From: Blastocystis sp. Blastoise
Lineage: Eukaryota > Sar > Bigyra > Opalinata > Blastocystidae
Assembly (NCBI GenBank): GCA_039096225.1
Contig: JBBPEB010000024.1
Span: 515,001 to 579,000 of the forward strand
Direction of reading: 5' to 3'
Length of the DNA: 64,000 nt
Under the pieces are notes generated by a model. That model was not told where the DNA came from. It worked only from the letters and a program-made list of their open reading frames with translations, and ran no database searches. A program made the position numbers and the translations under genes. Below are positions 1 to 15,194 of this stretch, piece by piece. Each line of letters opens with the position of its first letter. Positions within the stretch are counted from its first letter, which is position 1.

Positions 1-44
1 GATTATATACTATATATATATACATGAGAAAATAAAGTATATAC

Positions 45-143
<99 letters not shown>

Positions 144-419
144 CTTATAATAATAATAATAATAATAATATATAATAATAATAATAATATATATATATAT
201 ATATACATAAGGAGAGAGAGCATTCGGTTGTTGGCCGCCAGTAGCTGTTCCTGGGCCCCAAAAAGTACCGCAAATAGCTATATATATAGTTATAATAGTA
301 TATATATAGTTATAATATTATATATATAAAGCAATAATAGTATATATATATATATATATATACCTCCTAAAACACAATAAATAACAAGAGCACGTGGTGA
401 TATTGTGGCAACATTCTAA

Positions 420-478
<59 letters not shown>

Positions 479-1665
479 CAGAATAATAAATAAACATAAT
501 ATACATGTGACTTATTCTTATCAATATTATGTTTTTCTAAATTTTCAAGTATTTTATTCGCATCTTCATGATTGTGTTCCGATTTGTGTTCCATTTGATT
601 TGTTTCATCGTTTATTTTGTGTTCTTCTCCTTCAACTTGAATTAATGACGCATTTAAAGGAGTTGAGGATTCGACGAGTGACACAGATGATGACGACGCG
701 AGTGGTGGTAATAATGACACGTGATTCTGTTTTTCTAATTCACTATTTTATATATATTTAATTATTATTATATTTTTAATGTTTAAAAATCATTGAAATC
801 AAAATATTAATTATATATATAAAATATATATATATGACTACCTATAATAATAACTATATATATATATACGTATAAGCTCTTGTATCAAAGAAAATAGCGA
901 GTATATTAAATAATACACCTGGTATCATTATATATACTATTCCTCTATGGTCAACTAAATAACTATATAAATATATAAGCAAAATTCAATAACAGAATCA
1001 TAAATAATAAAAATTATTTTTTTTTAAATATATAAAAAAACTGATTAAACACAAAAACGTTAAATAAATCAAATAAATAAATTTCAATAACAATGATATA
1101 ATCAATATACGTCAACAAGATTCCAAAAATAGTTGTGAATCCTGATTGAAGTGGAACAGAATTTGATAATCCTGCACAATAAATGCCAATAAACATAAAT
1201 ATTTGAAAGAGCATATCGGTAAAACCTATATTAAGTCATTGTAAGTTTGAATTTTATTGAATTATATAAAAAGAAACAGATTAAAAAGAAATACCTGATA
1301 AAACAGGACCTCCTATTCTTTGGAAAATAACACTAGGCTAAGAAAATATATATAGTATATCGAATTATATGTTTTAAACAAGGATATACTTCTGCATTCG
1401 TGATATTACCCAAATTTGAAATCCAATTTTCCTCTTCACTTTGAAATAAGTCTGAACCAAATAGTATACATAATATTAAACTAAATAGGAATCGAAAGAT
1501 AATAAAATCAAGGTGATAAATTGCTGGAGAACACTTAATCTCTTTCAACGCCACTAATCCAGTACCCCATCCAAGAAAAGATAACGAATTGAGTAATAAC
1601 GCACCAATACTACTTGTAGGAAGGAACATAATAATAATTTTTTCACAAATATTATGATCTTTCAA
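1..1665 (-). CDS. Ureide permease-like membrane transporter, 3' end cut by window edge
   Basis: Multi-pass transporter of the DMT/ureide permease (UPS) type. Seven exons join in phase: 1665-1390, 1337-1295, 1225-1111, 962-870, 742-505, 415-364 and 277-207, giving 296 codons; an eighth exon probably starts near 9 and leaves the window. Family-like stretches include LSFLGWGTGLVALKE and YHLDF near the N-terminus, a Gly-rich IGGPVLSG, GIYCAGLS, TYLVDHRG...PGVLFN, then a hydrophilic acidic loop (exon 5, VEGEEHKINDE) and GTFWGPGTATGG in the second half. The central loop between two hydrophobic halves is the usual UPS layout. In plants UPS proteins move allantoin and other oxo-heterocycles; the substrate here is unknown. 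All introns are GT-AG. An alternative is another EamA/DMT family member. Confidence 0.6.
40..200. repeat. (AAT)n and (TA)n microsatellite block
   Basis: Uninterrupted AAT trinucleotides from about 46 to 112, then TA dinucleotides and more AAT/TA. It lies in the intron between the last two visible exons of the minus-strand transporter, so it is intronic filler. Confidence 0.9.
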
Positions 1666-2619
1666 TCAAGTGTTTTGTGGATATAAAAGAAAAAACAAAA
1701 GTTTGAGAAAATGATCAAATATTATTTTTGCTTTTTTTTTATATCTGTATAGTTTTGATTTTATTTATTTTTTATAAACCATCGCCCTATGTATTAAATG
1801 AATTAAATTACTGCATATTATTCACAGTAATGGATTTCGTTTTCCTTCAATTCTTCATAAAAAATGATCATGAACACTTTCTAAACTTGTTATACAAAGA
1901 AATATAAACTCTATTCACTGAAATAACAACTTTTTTAGAAATAATTTTAATTAAAACAACTCTTCTTATTCGATGTACATACGCCAATCTTTAAAATCAT
2001 GTTTTTAAAACATGTATCACATTAAATCCTCTTAAATAAATGTTCATCAAGTTAAAAACCACATAAATGATGATATTTTACTTCTTTTTCGTGTTCGATA
2101 TATTCCACATTTTATAAATATTCATAATTTTATATACTTATGAGAATGTACACACAATGTTAATTCAATACATATATCCTTTTTGTTGCCTAAAATGATT
2201 TCTTTCAAAGCATACAATAACTGTAAACATAAAGCAAATACATTCATATAATCATTATCTTATTCTACAAAGAAAACAAGAGAAAACAGAATTAAAAATA
2301 AAATGAAAACCACTATTTTTCTATAACAAGAATAACAGTGAAAAATAATAAAAATAGAACTAAAAGTAAACGATTAACCGTGAATATGATTATCATGACC
2401 AATCATCACAAAAATTCTATGATAATTATGATATTTCTTGATTTTTTGGTTTTGACTCTACCACAATTCTATAAATAGTCTATACTATTATATTTGTGGT
2501 CATATCAAATAGTTTCTCAAAGTATGTTTAAATTCTCTATGTTTTATATGTACATGGTTCATCTGTGCTCTTTGATGACTTCATTTGTTCAAGTCAATTC
2601 TACATTTTTTTATTTTTAA
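1666..2619. other. Intergenic spacer, nothing recognised
   Basis: Divergent spacer between the minus-strand transporter and the plus-strand eL32 gene, so it should hold both promoters. AT-rich with T-rich runs just before the eL32 ATG. No open frame with coding character and no RNA gene seen. Confidence 0.6.
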
Positions 2620-3201
2620 ATGGTGAAGGCTGCTCCTCTTGTTAGATACAACATCATTAAGAAGAAGACGAACAAGTGGGTTCGTTTCCAAGCTGATAAG
2701 TTCAAGAGAATGAATCTAAGTGAATTTTTATTAAATTATATTTATTTTTCGTTACTTATTATTTATTTACAATCTCCAATTACGGACAATCATATTGAAT
2801 CAATTATTATTATAATATTTATGCTGAATCAACACTGGCGTAAACCTAAAGGTATCGATTGTCGTGCTAGACGTCGTTTCCGAGGTGCTACCCCCATGCC
2901 TAGAATTGGTTATGGTTCTAACAAACTCACTAGACATATGCTTCCTAACGGTTTAAGAAAGTATGTCATCAACAACGTTCGTGATTTAGAACTCCTCATG
3001 ATGCACAACAGAACTTATTGTGCTGAAATCGCTCACAGCGTTTCTGCCAGAAAGCGTGTTGAAATCGTAAAACGTGCTGAAGAACTCTCCATCACTGTTA
3101 CCAACGCCAAGGATATATATATTTTTTTTTAATTTATTTATTTATTTATTATTTTTATTTCTAGGGCTCATATTCGTAAGGTAGAAAATGAATCTGAATA
3201 A
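2620..3201 (+). CDS. RPL32: 60S ribosomal protein eL32 (RPL32)
   Basis: Large-subunit ribosomal protein eL32. Visible conserved blocks are VKKT-like [62 protein letters not shown] and a C-terminal VTN. The mature product would be about 137 residues, against about 135 in animals. Two insertions must be removed to restore the family sequence. The first is 114 nt (about 2711-2830), in frame, stop-free and flanked by TGAATC direct repeats; it encodes a hydrophobic stretch foreign to eL32 and has no AG anywhere near its 3' end. The second (3111-3164) begins GG, not GT, and ends AG; removing it yields the charged tail [11 protein letters not shown] and stop at 3201. If the second insertion is retained, translation stops at 3132. 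Family assignment is certain; the splice boundaries are not. Confidence 0.93.
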
Positions 3202-3827
3202 ATTATTTGATTACCTATCGACCACGTTTACATTTTTTTTGTATTGTTTTTTTTTTAATTATTAAATGAACTTACAACACAATTATAGTATATATTGAAT
3301 TGACATGGAAGGATTCTATATTTTATTTTATAAATAACATAAATATAATGTTTATATGATGAGTAGAAGATGTTTAGGGATATTATTCATATGCTTTTGA
3401 TGAAAAAAGAGTGTATGTAATTATTTTAAAAATTAGTATATGTGAAAATAGGTGTTTTAATGGTCATTTGTATGTTGAAAATAGGGTTTTAGGCTCATTG
3501 GACATTTGTTTTGAATAATTAATTTTTTTTATAAAATATATTTGTTTTAAAATAAACAAAACAAGAGAATATAAATTATAAAACGATTTATTAGAAACAC
3601 AAAACAAAGAATAATAAAATGAGCAAACTATATACAAGCATAGATATTCTAAGAATGATTGAATAAACACACAAAAAAAAACAGGTAAATGATAAGATAA
3701 AAATAATAATAATGTCAAAAAAAAAATTAGTAGTAGTAGAGAACATGAAAATAAATAAAGATAATAAAATAAATAGTATAGTAGATATATATTTATAATA
3801 TTATTCATATTTATTTATTCGAATTAC
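3202..3827. other. Intergenic spacer between convergent genes
   Basis: 3' regions of eL32 (+) and the WBP2-like gene (-). AT-rich; the open frame read on the minus strand here is low-complexity hydrophobic and I do not regard it as a gene. Confidence 0.6.
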
Positions 3828-5272
3828 TTAATGTTGTTGATTTGGATCATAAGCAAAAGGATATTGATTATTATTATTATTAGGATAAGTTTGAGATGGA
3901 AATATAGGTGCAACATTAGGATAATTATTATTATCATTAATAGGAGTAGCAGTAATAACTTGTGCTTGAGGTATATATTGTTGTGAATTATATTGAGAAA
4001 CAGGAATAGCAGCATTTACCACGGGAATTTGGGGTTGTTGAGGAGTATATTGTTGAGGTGGGTTATATTGTTGAGGTTGAGGAGTATATTGTTGAGGTGG
4101 GTTATATTGTTGAGGTTGAGGACTATATTGTTGTTGGTTATTATATTGTTGAGGTTGAGGACTATATTGTTGAGGTTGAGGAGTATATTGTTGAGGGTTA
4201 TATTGAGCCATAGGAGGAAGAGAAGGAACAGGAGCAGGAGGAGGTATAGGCATATTATTATTCATAGGAGCAACAGGAGCAACAGGAGCAACAGGAGTAG
4301 CTGTATAGTAAGCTATATACAGAATAATATAGAATAATATAGACTAAAATATAATAAATCTAAGATAATGAGACAAAAATCACTATTAAATAGTAATATA
4401 TTACATATATATATTATAAATATATACGTTGAGCATAAACAGGTATAGGATAATTGGTAGGAGCAGCCTATATATATAAATATAATAATATATATAAATA
4501 TAATAATAATAATAATAATAAATATAATAATAATATAATAATAATAATAATATATATACAATATAGTTAATATGAGGTTGAGTAGTATATAATACAGAGG
4601 GATCGCTAGGATCAACATAAGCTGTTTTCACTACCGTACCAAGAGCAATCGATTGAATACCTTGAGGTAAAGTAGCATCTATATATATATAATAAATATA
4701 CATAAATATACTAAAAAAAAATTAAAAAAAAAACAATAATACATAATAAAATATAATATAAAATAAAAAAATACAGTAACAAATAATATTATATAATAAT
4801 AATAAATGTACATAATAATAAAAAAAAAACACCACAAAAAAAAAATAATATAAATATAAAATATACTTTGATGTTCATGAGAGAAACGCACAGCAGCAAT
4901 AACATTCCATAGTAATTTTAAAAATGTATCACTACCACCACTTTTAAAAACAAGATTAACATCAAAAGGTTCATTAAATCCTAAATTAGGAACAGGAATT
5001 AATTGAAATGATAAATAATTAAAACCAAAGAAAGGTTGATTATATTTTTCATTTCTTATATTTGCTAAGGGTATATCTAAAGAATTGAAGTTGGATGTAG
5101 GTTTATCAGCAACAAACACAATACGATAACTGGAAAGATAAATTTTACCTCTACCATCAAACGAATAATTTTGAATACGACATTTTAAACCAATTTCATT
5201 ACGTTTCAATAAGAATTGTTCACCAATAACTCCCACAGGAATTCCATTAGTAAGAGGAGGATTTAAAGCCAT
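3828..5272 (-). CDS. WBP2-like protein: GRAM domain plus Pro/Gln/Tyr repeat tail
   Basis: Four exons (5272-4867, 4678-4560, 4467-4428, 4312-3828) join in phase to 349 residues. Residues about 1-135 form a GRAM/PH-like domain of the WW-domain-binding protein 2 type: it starts MALNPP, has GKIYLSSYRIVFVAD, then NYLSFQLIPVP and a terminal FLKLLWNVIAAVRF helix. The C-terminal half is Pro/Gln-rich, with about ten QQY-containing repeats of the QQYxPQP type, as in animal WBP2 tails whose PPxY-like motifs bind WW domains; a strict PPxY is not evident here. In other eukaryotes WBP2 acts as a membrane/transcription adaptor. The last exon contains the repeat tail and the final NNNNN run. Introns are GT-AG. 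Confidence 0.8.
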
Positions 5273-6423
5273 AATTAATTAATATTTAAGTTGAAAACTA
5301 CTTTTTTATTTAAAATAAAATATATCTTGTTCTTCATTTTTATTTCTGTTTTTTATTCTTTTAAACTGAATTTTTTCGTGTTTTTTTAATTCTTTTTTTG
5401 TTCTTCTACGAATTCGTTTTTCCTTTTGTTTTTTCTTTTCAGTTCTCTTTAAACCTGATACTCATTTTTATATACAGTTTATTTTGATTTTTATCAATTA
5501 TTTTAGACATTATTGAAATCATATTCTTTTATTCTAATGGATAAGTGACAACTATTTAACTTCATAGGAATTAATCTCACTGTTTTTTATATTTTTCATT
5601 GAGGTTTTCTTATAAATTTTTGCTTTTTATCATTCTATCATACTCTCTGGATAGCAATAATACATTTGTATAACAAATACCCACACTGAATACAAACAAC
5701 AAATGATCAAAAACACCATATACTTAGTGTATATTAAGTATTCACATGAATTTATATATGACATTCATATTTCCATAAATAACAGAATTTATAAAAGCAA
5801 TAAAGCAGTTTAAAATGAAAGCAAAATGAAAACAATTGTATTTTCTGATCAAATTTCATTCACTTATCGTTCCTAAATATCTATTGTCATCGCCATGAAT
5901 CAAAACGAAACATAATAGCTCAAAAAACATAATCATGTAATCAAATGATTTCAAATAAAAGCAAAAATATATTAAAATTTTCCTATCAAGTCAGATCTAC
6001 TCAAATAAAAACGCTATACTTCTTCCTAAAGAAAATAAAACAGGATAATTACATGAAAAGATCAACATTCTAGAACAATGATAAAAATTCGTTGTTTTAA
6101 ACGTCTCTTTAAAATCATTCCAATCATCAACAATAGAATGATTTCGTTCAACGAATGAAATAATATTTTGAAAAAATTGAATAAAGTTCCATCCTTTTTT
6201 AATTTATAGCCCCCAATACAATTTTCTATTTATGAAAATTTATTGTTTAATTTAAAGAAAATGGTCTTTCTTATAAAGAATTTCTCTATGATAATCAAAG
6301 AAATCACTGAACATCTGACCAATAGAATGAAGATCAAAGGACAGGTGAGAAGGTGAGAATGTCGCTTTCTCCAGTTTTATTTTATTTCGGTACTTTTGAT
6401 TAATACCTCTTGTCTTCCAATCT
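5273..6423. other. Divergent intergenic spacer
   Basis: Between the start of the WBP2-like gene (-) and the membrane protein (+). T-rich next to both ATGs. No RNA gene or coding exon found. Confidence 0.6.
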
Positions 6424-7824
6424 TTGCTTGTAAAAATGAATCAAAACATATATGAACTTGCTGCTGAAACCTCTCTTAATACTTACATTCCTTTATGGGT
6501 CATAGGTACCATTTCTGGTGGATTTATAGTTGTTTCTCTTTTTTTTGCGCTTATTGGCTTTAATATCCATGAAAAACCTATATATAGGAAATATATCTTA
6601 GATGTTTTTACTCCTCTTTTGGCTGTTTATATTTTTTCTCTTGGAATTAACACTTGCTATTCTGTTCTAATGATAGATATTGACGACCATAGTCATGCTA
6701 ATAACACTGTAGCTGCACTTTCTCAAGGCGTTGTTCGTCTTCTTGAAGAGAAAGAAGAACATCAACATGGATCATCACGAGCTATTGGTTTAGCAAACTC
6801 GGTTGGCTTCATGGTTGAATTCTGCTTTATTCAACTTGCCTCATTTATTATGGATAAGAAACTTCCTCATATTTTACCTAATAAAGTTCATGATAAACCT
6901 TATTATGATAATCATCAGAAAGAAACGATTTATGTAACGATTTCTCAATTTATATCGATGTGTTTTGTTCTTGGTACTTTTGGTGCTTTAAAAGATATGA
7001 ATGGATTCTTCTATTTATATTTAATTCAAATCACTTTACTTCTTTGTGGAATATCTTATTTCTTTGGAGCAGCCTTAAAAGTATTAGATACAACTCCTAT
7101 TAAATGTATATATATATTATTATATATTTATTATTATATTTATTATTATATTTATTATTATATTTATTATTATATTTATTATTATATTTATTATTATGTT
7201 TATTATTATATTTATTATCATATAATTATTAATATACTTCTAACATACCTATTCATTGAATAAATAATTATTTCTATAGTTTACATCTTCTATGCTTGTT
7301 TTATTCTTTCTGGAATTCTTTGTTTATTTATTGGTTATTATGGAATTGCGGCTTTATTAACAGTAATGGAACAATATTCTATTTCCTATTTTATTGCTTT
7401 CTTTATCGGTTGGCAATTTCATCTTCTTTTTAAATGTGTTAGTGATTATAATATGAACGAATCATCTATTATTGCTGGTATTCTTTGTGCTATTTTTATT
7501 GTTGGATATTATTATTTATCCATTCTCTTCGTTTAAATGTATTCTTTCTTTTTATTTCTATTCTTGTATGAACTTTATAGATTCAATTTCTATAAGCTTC
7601 ATAGTATACACTTATATTTTGCTTCTTTTTTATTCACTGTTGCTTCTATTTGTTGAAATGATCTGTTTTAATTCGTTTGACTTGAATTCGAGTTTTGTTT
7701 TTTTTTCTTTTCTCCCATCATAATTCATTTGAAACCATATGGTGAAGACTTATTCAAAGATCAACAACATTATGTAGCAAAACTCATTCATTTTTTAGAA
7801 CTTGAAGAAATAACTTTCATATAG
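6424..7824 (+). CDS. Unidentified multi-pass membrane protein
   Basis: Three exons in phase: 6424-7105, 7280-7530 and 7693-7824 (354 residues; an alternative ATG at 6436 would shorten it by four). Hydrophobic segments appear near WVIGTISGGFIVVSLFFAL, FTPLLAVYIFSLGI, NSVGFMVEFCFIQLASFIM, ISMCFVLGTFGALK, YLIQITLLLCGISYFFGAAL, ACFILSGILCLFIGYYGIA and SYFIAFFIGWQFHLLF. The loop after the second segment is rich in Asp, His and Glu. The first intron is an (TATTAT)n array. The third exon is my inference: without it the frame stops at 7536, but the phase fits and the encoded tail (HLKPYGEDLFKDQQHYVAKL) looks coding. I do not recognise the family. Confidence 0.65.
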
Positions 7825-8824
7825 AAATTTCATTCTTAATAACATAAGCATTCACTGGGTTCTAAACATAATTTAATGAGTAAGAAAGAATAATGAAAAA
7901 TAAAATAGCCAGTAATGAATTATATTCAATTTTATTTTTTATACACTAACCTACAAGGACCTAGAGCATAGATCATTTAAATTATAAACTGATTTTATGA
8001 AGATTTATTTGAAATGACTGCAAAAAGTATACAGAACAAAACTCAAAGCATAATATTTATTAACAACAGATTGAGGATATCAAAGTGTAATAAAAATCAT
8101 TATGATTTCTTCTATAAAAACTTGATAGAAACCAAAAAGAAAAAATGTCGTTTCACTTTTTTTTAAATATCATTTATTCGTTGCTAATAATCTTTTTAAA
8201 CTATCTAGATGATTCTTCTTTATCCACTATAGTTATTATGTATGATTTATTATTTATTATTTTTATTTATATGATTTATTCATTCTGTTGAAAGCAGGAT
8301 CAATAGTAAGTTATATATTGAATCCTTAGTTGAAGCAGACACATGAAAATGAGCAATGCCACATATGAATAAACTATGTATACACACATTTTCTGTGTTT
8401 TAATTAGTTTGTCTGATGCATTTATGCAAATGATATATATGCTCGCTTCTATTATATGTTGAATTCTATTCTTATAAAGTTCTTATATTAATAAATTCGT
8501 TAATAGAGTACATTTCATTTAGTTCTCTTTTAAAGATTGTTCTACTTTCCTACTTCTTTTTAAAATGTATTTTCGCTTCTTTCAAGAATCTATCCATACA
8601 AATAAATATAAATTGAATTATATATATTCTGAAAAATAAGATAAAAAATCTTATTGGATAAATTGTTGTTTTTAAAAGGAGGTATTTTTTATTTATTATT
8701 ATAATTCTATTCATTTAAATAAACCTCATTTGTTTTTATACAAGATTCATATTATATAGTTGTATAGAGTGTCAAATTATATATTGTCCTATTCATATTC
8801 ATTTTTCTTATAATTTACATTTCC
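7825..8824. other. Intergenic spacer, nothing recognised
   Basis: About 1 kb of AT-rich sequence with short A/T runs. No exon-like frame and no RNA gene seen. Confidence 0.6.
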
Positions 8825-11708
<2,884 letters not shown>

Positions 11709-12051
11709 ATCATGTCTCTTTTTTATTATTATTTTTCATATATTTTTTTAATTTTTACTTGTTATTACTATCTTGTCATTTCTATATGTTGACACAATTG
11801 AAATTAGTAACAAAAACTCATTTCATTTTTTTAATTTTTCTCTTTTACTTTTTTATAATCTTTAATATTCTCATTGATGCTTCCTTCTTCATTTTATTTT
11901 GTTTTTTCTTTTCTTTTTAAACAAAACACTAACAACTCCAACAATTTGTATAAAAACAATATTTTCATCAATCTAAAGCTTTTTGAACGCAGATTAATAG
12001 AAAAAAACGTGAAAATAATAATATTATATATTTTTTAATTATTGATTCACG
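11709..12051. other. Short intergenic spacer
   Basis: T-rich 3' flank of the AT-hook gene and 5' flank of POLE3; nothing else seen. Confidence 0.6.
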
Positions 12052-12478
12052 ATGAATGAAAGTTTACCTGCAGCAAGCGTTTTGAAATTTATTAAAGAAG
12101 CTCTTCCTGATAATACACTTATCAGTCACGATGCAAAAGAAGCTTGTGTTCTCGCTGCTGATGTCTTTCTACACTATCTCACCACATGTGCAATTGATAT
12201 TGCTAAGGCACAAGGAAGATCAACAATTACATCAGATAACGTCATTGCCGCTCTTTATGAACTTGGATTTGATGATTATGTTGAACCTACAAAAACATAT
12301 CTAGACGGTATTTTTTATAAATTATTAATTTCTTATAATTTTTTATATAGACATCAAATCAAGAAGAAGTCAGACTCAAGTATGCTATTGATTACATTAT
12401 ATCAATATTTTTATAATGATCGCCAACTTTATTTCTAATCAATTTTTTACTTTATAGACTGCTGCCTCAAAGCAATAG
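12052..12478 (+). CDS. POLE3: Histone-fold subunit POLE3/Dpb4-like
   Basis: Three exons in phase (12052-12307, 12351-12379, 12458-12478), 101 residues. The histone fold runs from LPAASVLKFIKEALPDN through ISHDAKEACVLAADVFLHYL and RSTITSDNVIAALYELGFDD to YVEP. This is the NF-YB/H2B-like class; the VIKEALPD-like opening and the EF/YVEP ending match POLE3 (Dpb4/CHRAC17), which pairs with POLE4 in DNA polymerase epsilon and also serves in CHRAC-type remodellers. The acidic tail of animal POLE3 is absent; the tail here is short and basic (IKSRRSQTQTAASKQ). NF-YB is less likely because its DNA-binding N-terminal block is missing. All junctions are GT-AG. Confidence 0.85.
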
Positions 12479-12898
12479 ATTGTGTGTATCTTTTTATACT
12501 AAGTTTCATGTGTAACAAAGAAGTTTCTCTAGTTTATTATAACCTTTTTCTGTATATGTTTTTATTTTTCCAGAATGTATAGTATTTATTGTGTATGTTG
12601 TCTTGTGTTGATTTCATTAAGCATTAAATTCATTTTTTTTAAAGAATTCTGATCATCAACCTCCAAATAGATATTGTAAATTGTTATAAAAATATAATGT
12701 ATGTGTAAATAATAATGTGTGTGTTGTGATTTATGTATAACATGTGACAAACCAAATAAAATTTAAAGAAAAATAATAAAATAGATTCTTAGGATAATTT
12801 TTTACATAAAATCAATAAGGAGGGAATTTCAAAAATTTATATTTTTCATTTAATTTACAAAATGATAGATATATTGATTTTAAAATAACGATTGTATA
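12479..12898. other. Short intergenic spacer
   Basis: AT-rich spacer between POLE3 and SPO11 with no exon-like frame. Confidence 0.6.
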
Positions 12899-13567
12899 AT
12901 GGATCTATATGTTGATAAGGAGGATAAAGAACTTTTTGAATATATTGAGGATTCCGAACACATTTATAATTTAGTTACAGAAAATACAGATCTATCAACC
13001 AAGATTGAATATGAGAGTTCAGAAGATGTAAAGAGAAAGATTGAAAAGGAAGTTCTTCTTTTCTTAGAGTCCATTTTTCAGAATAACGATCCTATTTTCG
13101 AGATGGTTTCAAGACAAAATCGAAATACATATTATGATGCGAAAGAGCAGTTGATGAGATTAGGAACATTGAAATCGAAACGGAATTTGTATGATGGATT
13201 GACTTATGTTCGAACTTGGTATGTAAAATTTATTTGAAATGCTGCTATTTTATATAGGAAATTACTAGAATCGAGTTATTTACTTGTTTCAAGTCACAAA
13301 ACTGTCAATCAACGTGAAGTATTTTATATATATTTATATAACGTTTAATTATTTATATATAGATTTATTATATGAATAAAGATGTAAGTATATATATAGT
13401 TATTTGTGTATATATAGTATAGATATTTAATAATCAACAAGAATGTGATGATATTATTCAAGGTATATATATATGTTCATATATATATATATATATAGAT
13501 GTTGTATCCATGCTTTTAGTCCCGCGGTTATCTCTCGGTATCACAAGGTGTGATTTTATTAATATAC

Positions 13568-13613
<46 letters not shown>

Positions 13614-14021
13614 GTTCTTCAAAGGGTAGTGTAGCTGGTTTGTATATATATATATATATATATAATTATATATGTTTATAATTTTTTAGACTTGAAATTT
13701 ACCGCGGGGATCATTGGGAAGATATTTCAATAGGAGAAGGTATTTCAATAACTCCGGAGTTATTATTATGTTCCAGGATTCGATCACGTGCGAAAGTTAT
13801 TCTTGTTATTGAAAAGGTATATATATACGTATATATATATATATATATTTATAGGATGGTATTTTTAGACGATTAGTTGAAGATAAAGTATATTATTATT
13901 ATTATTATTATTATGATGATATATATATATAGGTCTATCAATCATTCCCGCTCATTTTGGTTACCGGCAGAGGATTCCCGGATCTGTTAACAAAGGCATT
14001 CGTGAGACATATATATGTATA

Positions 14022-14111
<90 letters not shown>

Positions 14112-15194
14112 GATGTAATAATAAGAAATAGATATCTAATAATACACATATAATAATAAATATAATAATATATATATAATAATAAATATAATAATATATA
14201 TATAATAATAAATATAATAATATACATATAATATTAAATTTAATTCTTATATATAATATTAAATATAATATATATATATAGACTTTATTACACATTCCAA
14301 TATTAGGATTATGTGATTATAATCCGTTTGGAATATCCCTCTTATTAACGTATATGATTGGTGCACAACGGAGCGGACTGGAGGTACGAGATACTATTTG
14401 TGTTCTTATTATTATCCTTTTTCTTCTTCTTCTTCTTCTTTTTTTTCTTTTTCTTTTTCTTTTTCTTTTTCTTTTTCTTTTTCTTTTTCTTTTTCTTTTT
14501 TTTTTTTTTTTTTTCTTCTTCTTCTTTTTTTTTCATCTTCTTTTTTTTCTTTTTCTTCTTCTTCTTCTTATCATTATTATTATATATTAAAAATATTATT
14601 ACTATTATATATTATTAATATATATTGATTTTATTCATACACATATTATATATAATATATACATTATATATATATATATAATATAGTCATATAGATATTG
14701 TGTACCTATTGAATGGATAGGATTAACAAGTGAAGATATATATATACTTCAACCTACTAAAGAAATACAACAAGTATATATATATAATTGCTAATATTCA
14801 ATATACCATATATATATAATTATTTTTCTTTTTTTCTACTCATATTACTTGCTATATATCTTAAAATAAAATACATAAATAATAATAATAATATTAGATA
14901 TTAACAAAACGTGATCTTCGGAAAATTGATCTTTTATTATTGTATATTTATAAATATGTATATGTATATAATATATATAGACATCCTTATATTCAACAGC
15001 ATTCTTTATTTCAAAAGGAATTAATATATATGAAAAATAATGGATATAAAGTATTTTATTTTTTAAAAATAATTTCTTAATCATTTATAAATTATTCTTT
15101 ATATTTTTAGATGGAATTAGAATCCTTATATATGTACGGTCTCCAATACATCAGTGAAATCTATATTCCAAAGAAAATCAAACCTTATCTTTAA
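12899..15194 (+). CDS. SPO11: Meiotic recombinase SPO11 (topoisomerase VI A-like), with a possible frame break
   Basis: Makes programmed meiotic double-strand breaks. Fourteen exons: 12899-13218, 13258-13318, 13363-13383, 13423-13462, 13499-13547, 13615-13641, 13690-13816, 13853-13887, 13933-14016, 14282-14383, 14687-14773, 14898-14941, 14981-15050, 15111-15194. Expected landmarks are present: the winged-helix region ending in REIYYMNKD with the catalytic Tyr pair (about residues 129/130), TSSKGSVAGL, VILVIEK (metal-binding Glu), VTGRGFPDLLT, the Toprim Asp motif GLCDYNPFG, EWIGLTSEDI, LTKRDLRK and the C-terminal YIPKKIKPYL. Length about 383 is normal. Exons total 3n+2: in exon 8, EK-DG-IF-RRLVEDK is interrupted by two extra T in a T5 run (13862-13866). 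Either that is an assembly indel, a real lesion, or the donor after exon 7 lies at 13826 and replaces DG by a longer stretch. Confidence 0.9.
14018..14112 (+). repeat. (ATT)n microsatellite in SPO11 intron
   Basis: About 30 uninterrupted ATT units after the GTATATATT donor of intron 9. Confidence 0.9.
14408..14572 (+). repeat. Polypyrimidine CTT / CTTTTT tract in SPO11 intron
   Basis: Almost pure C/T on the plus strand, built of CTT and CTTTTT units with a long T run. Such mirror-repeat polypyrimidine DNA can form triplex (H-DNA). It is inside intron 10; the Phe/Leu/Ser and Lys open frames across it are artefacts. Confidence 0.9.

Noticed and set aside
318-524. Poly-Tyr, poly-Leu and poly-Ile open frames here and at 10706-10950, 22188-22610, 26066-27648, 33547-33867, 34176-34490, 37341-37607 and 57680-57946
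   Set aside because: They are translations of AAT/ATT/TA microsatellites, mostly intronic, with no other coding character.
850-870. A 12-nt micro-exon in the transporter gene between two GT-AG pairs
   Set aside because: A single longer intron (743-869) keeps the same frame and is simpler.
2711-2830. The eL32 insert as a DNA transposon or MITE
   Set aside because: It has 6-bp direct repeats but no terminal inverted repeats that I can see; reported instead as an irregular intron or insertion.
14345-14628. Poly-Lys and poly-Phe/Leu/Ser frames
   Set aside because: Translations of the polypyrimidine tract in SPO11 intron 10.
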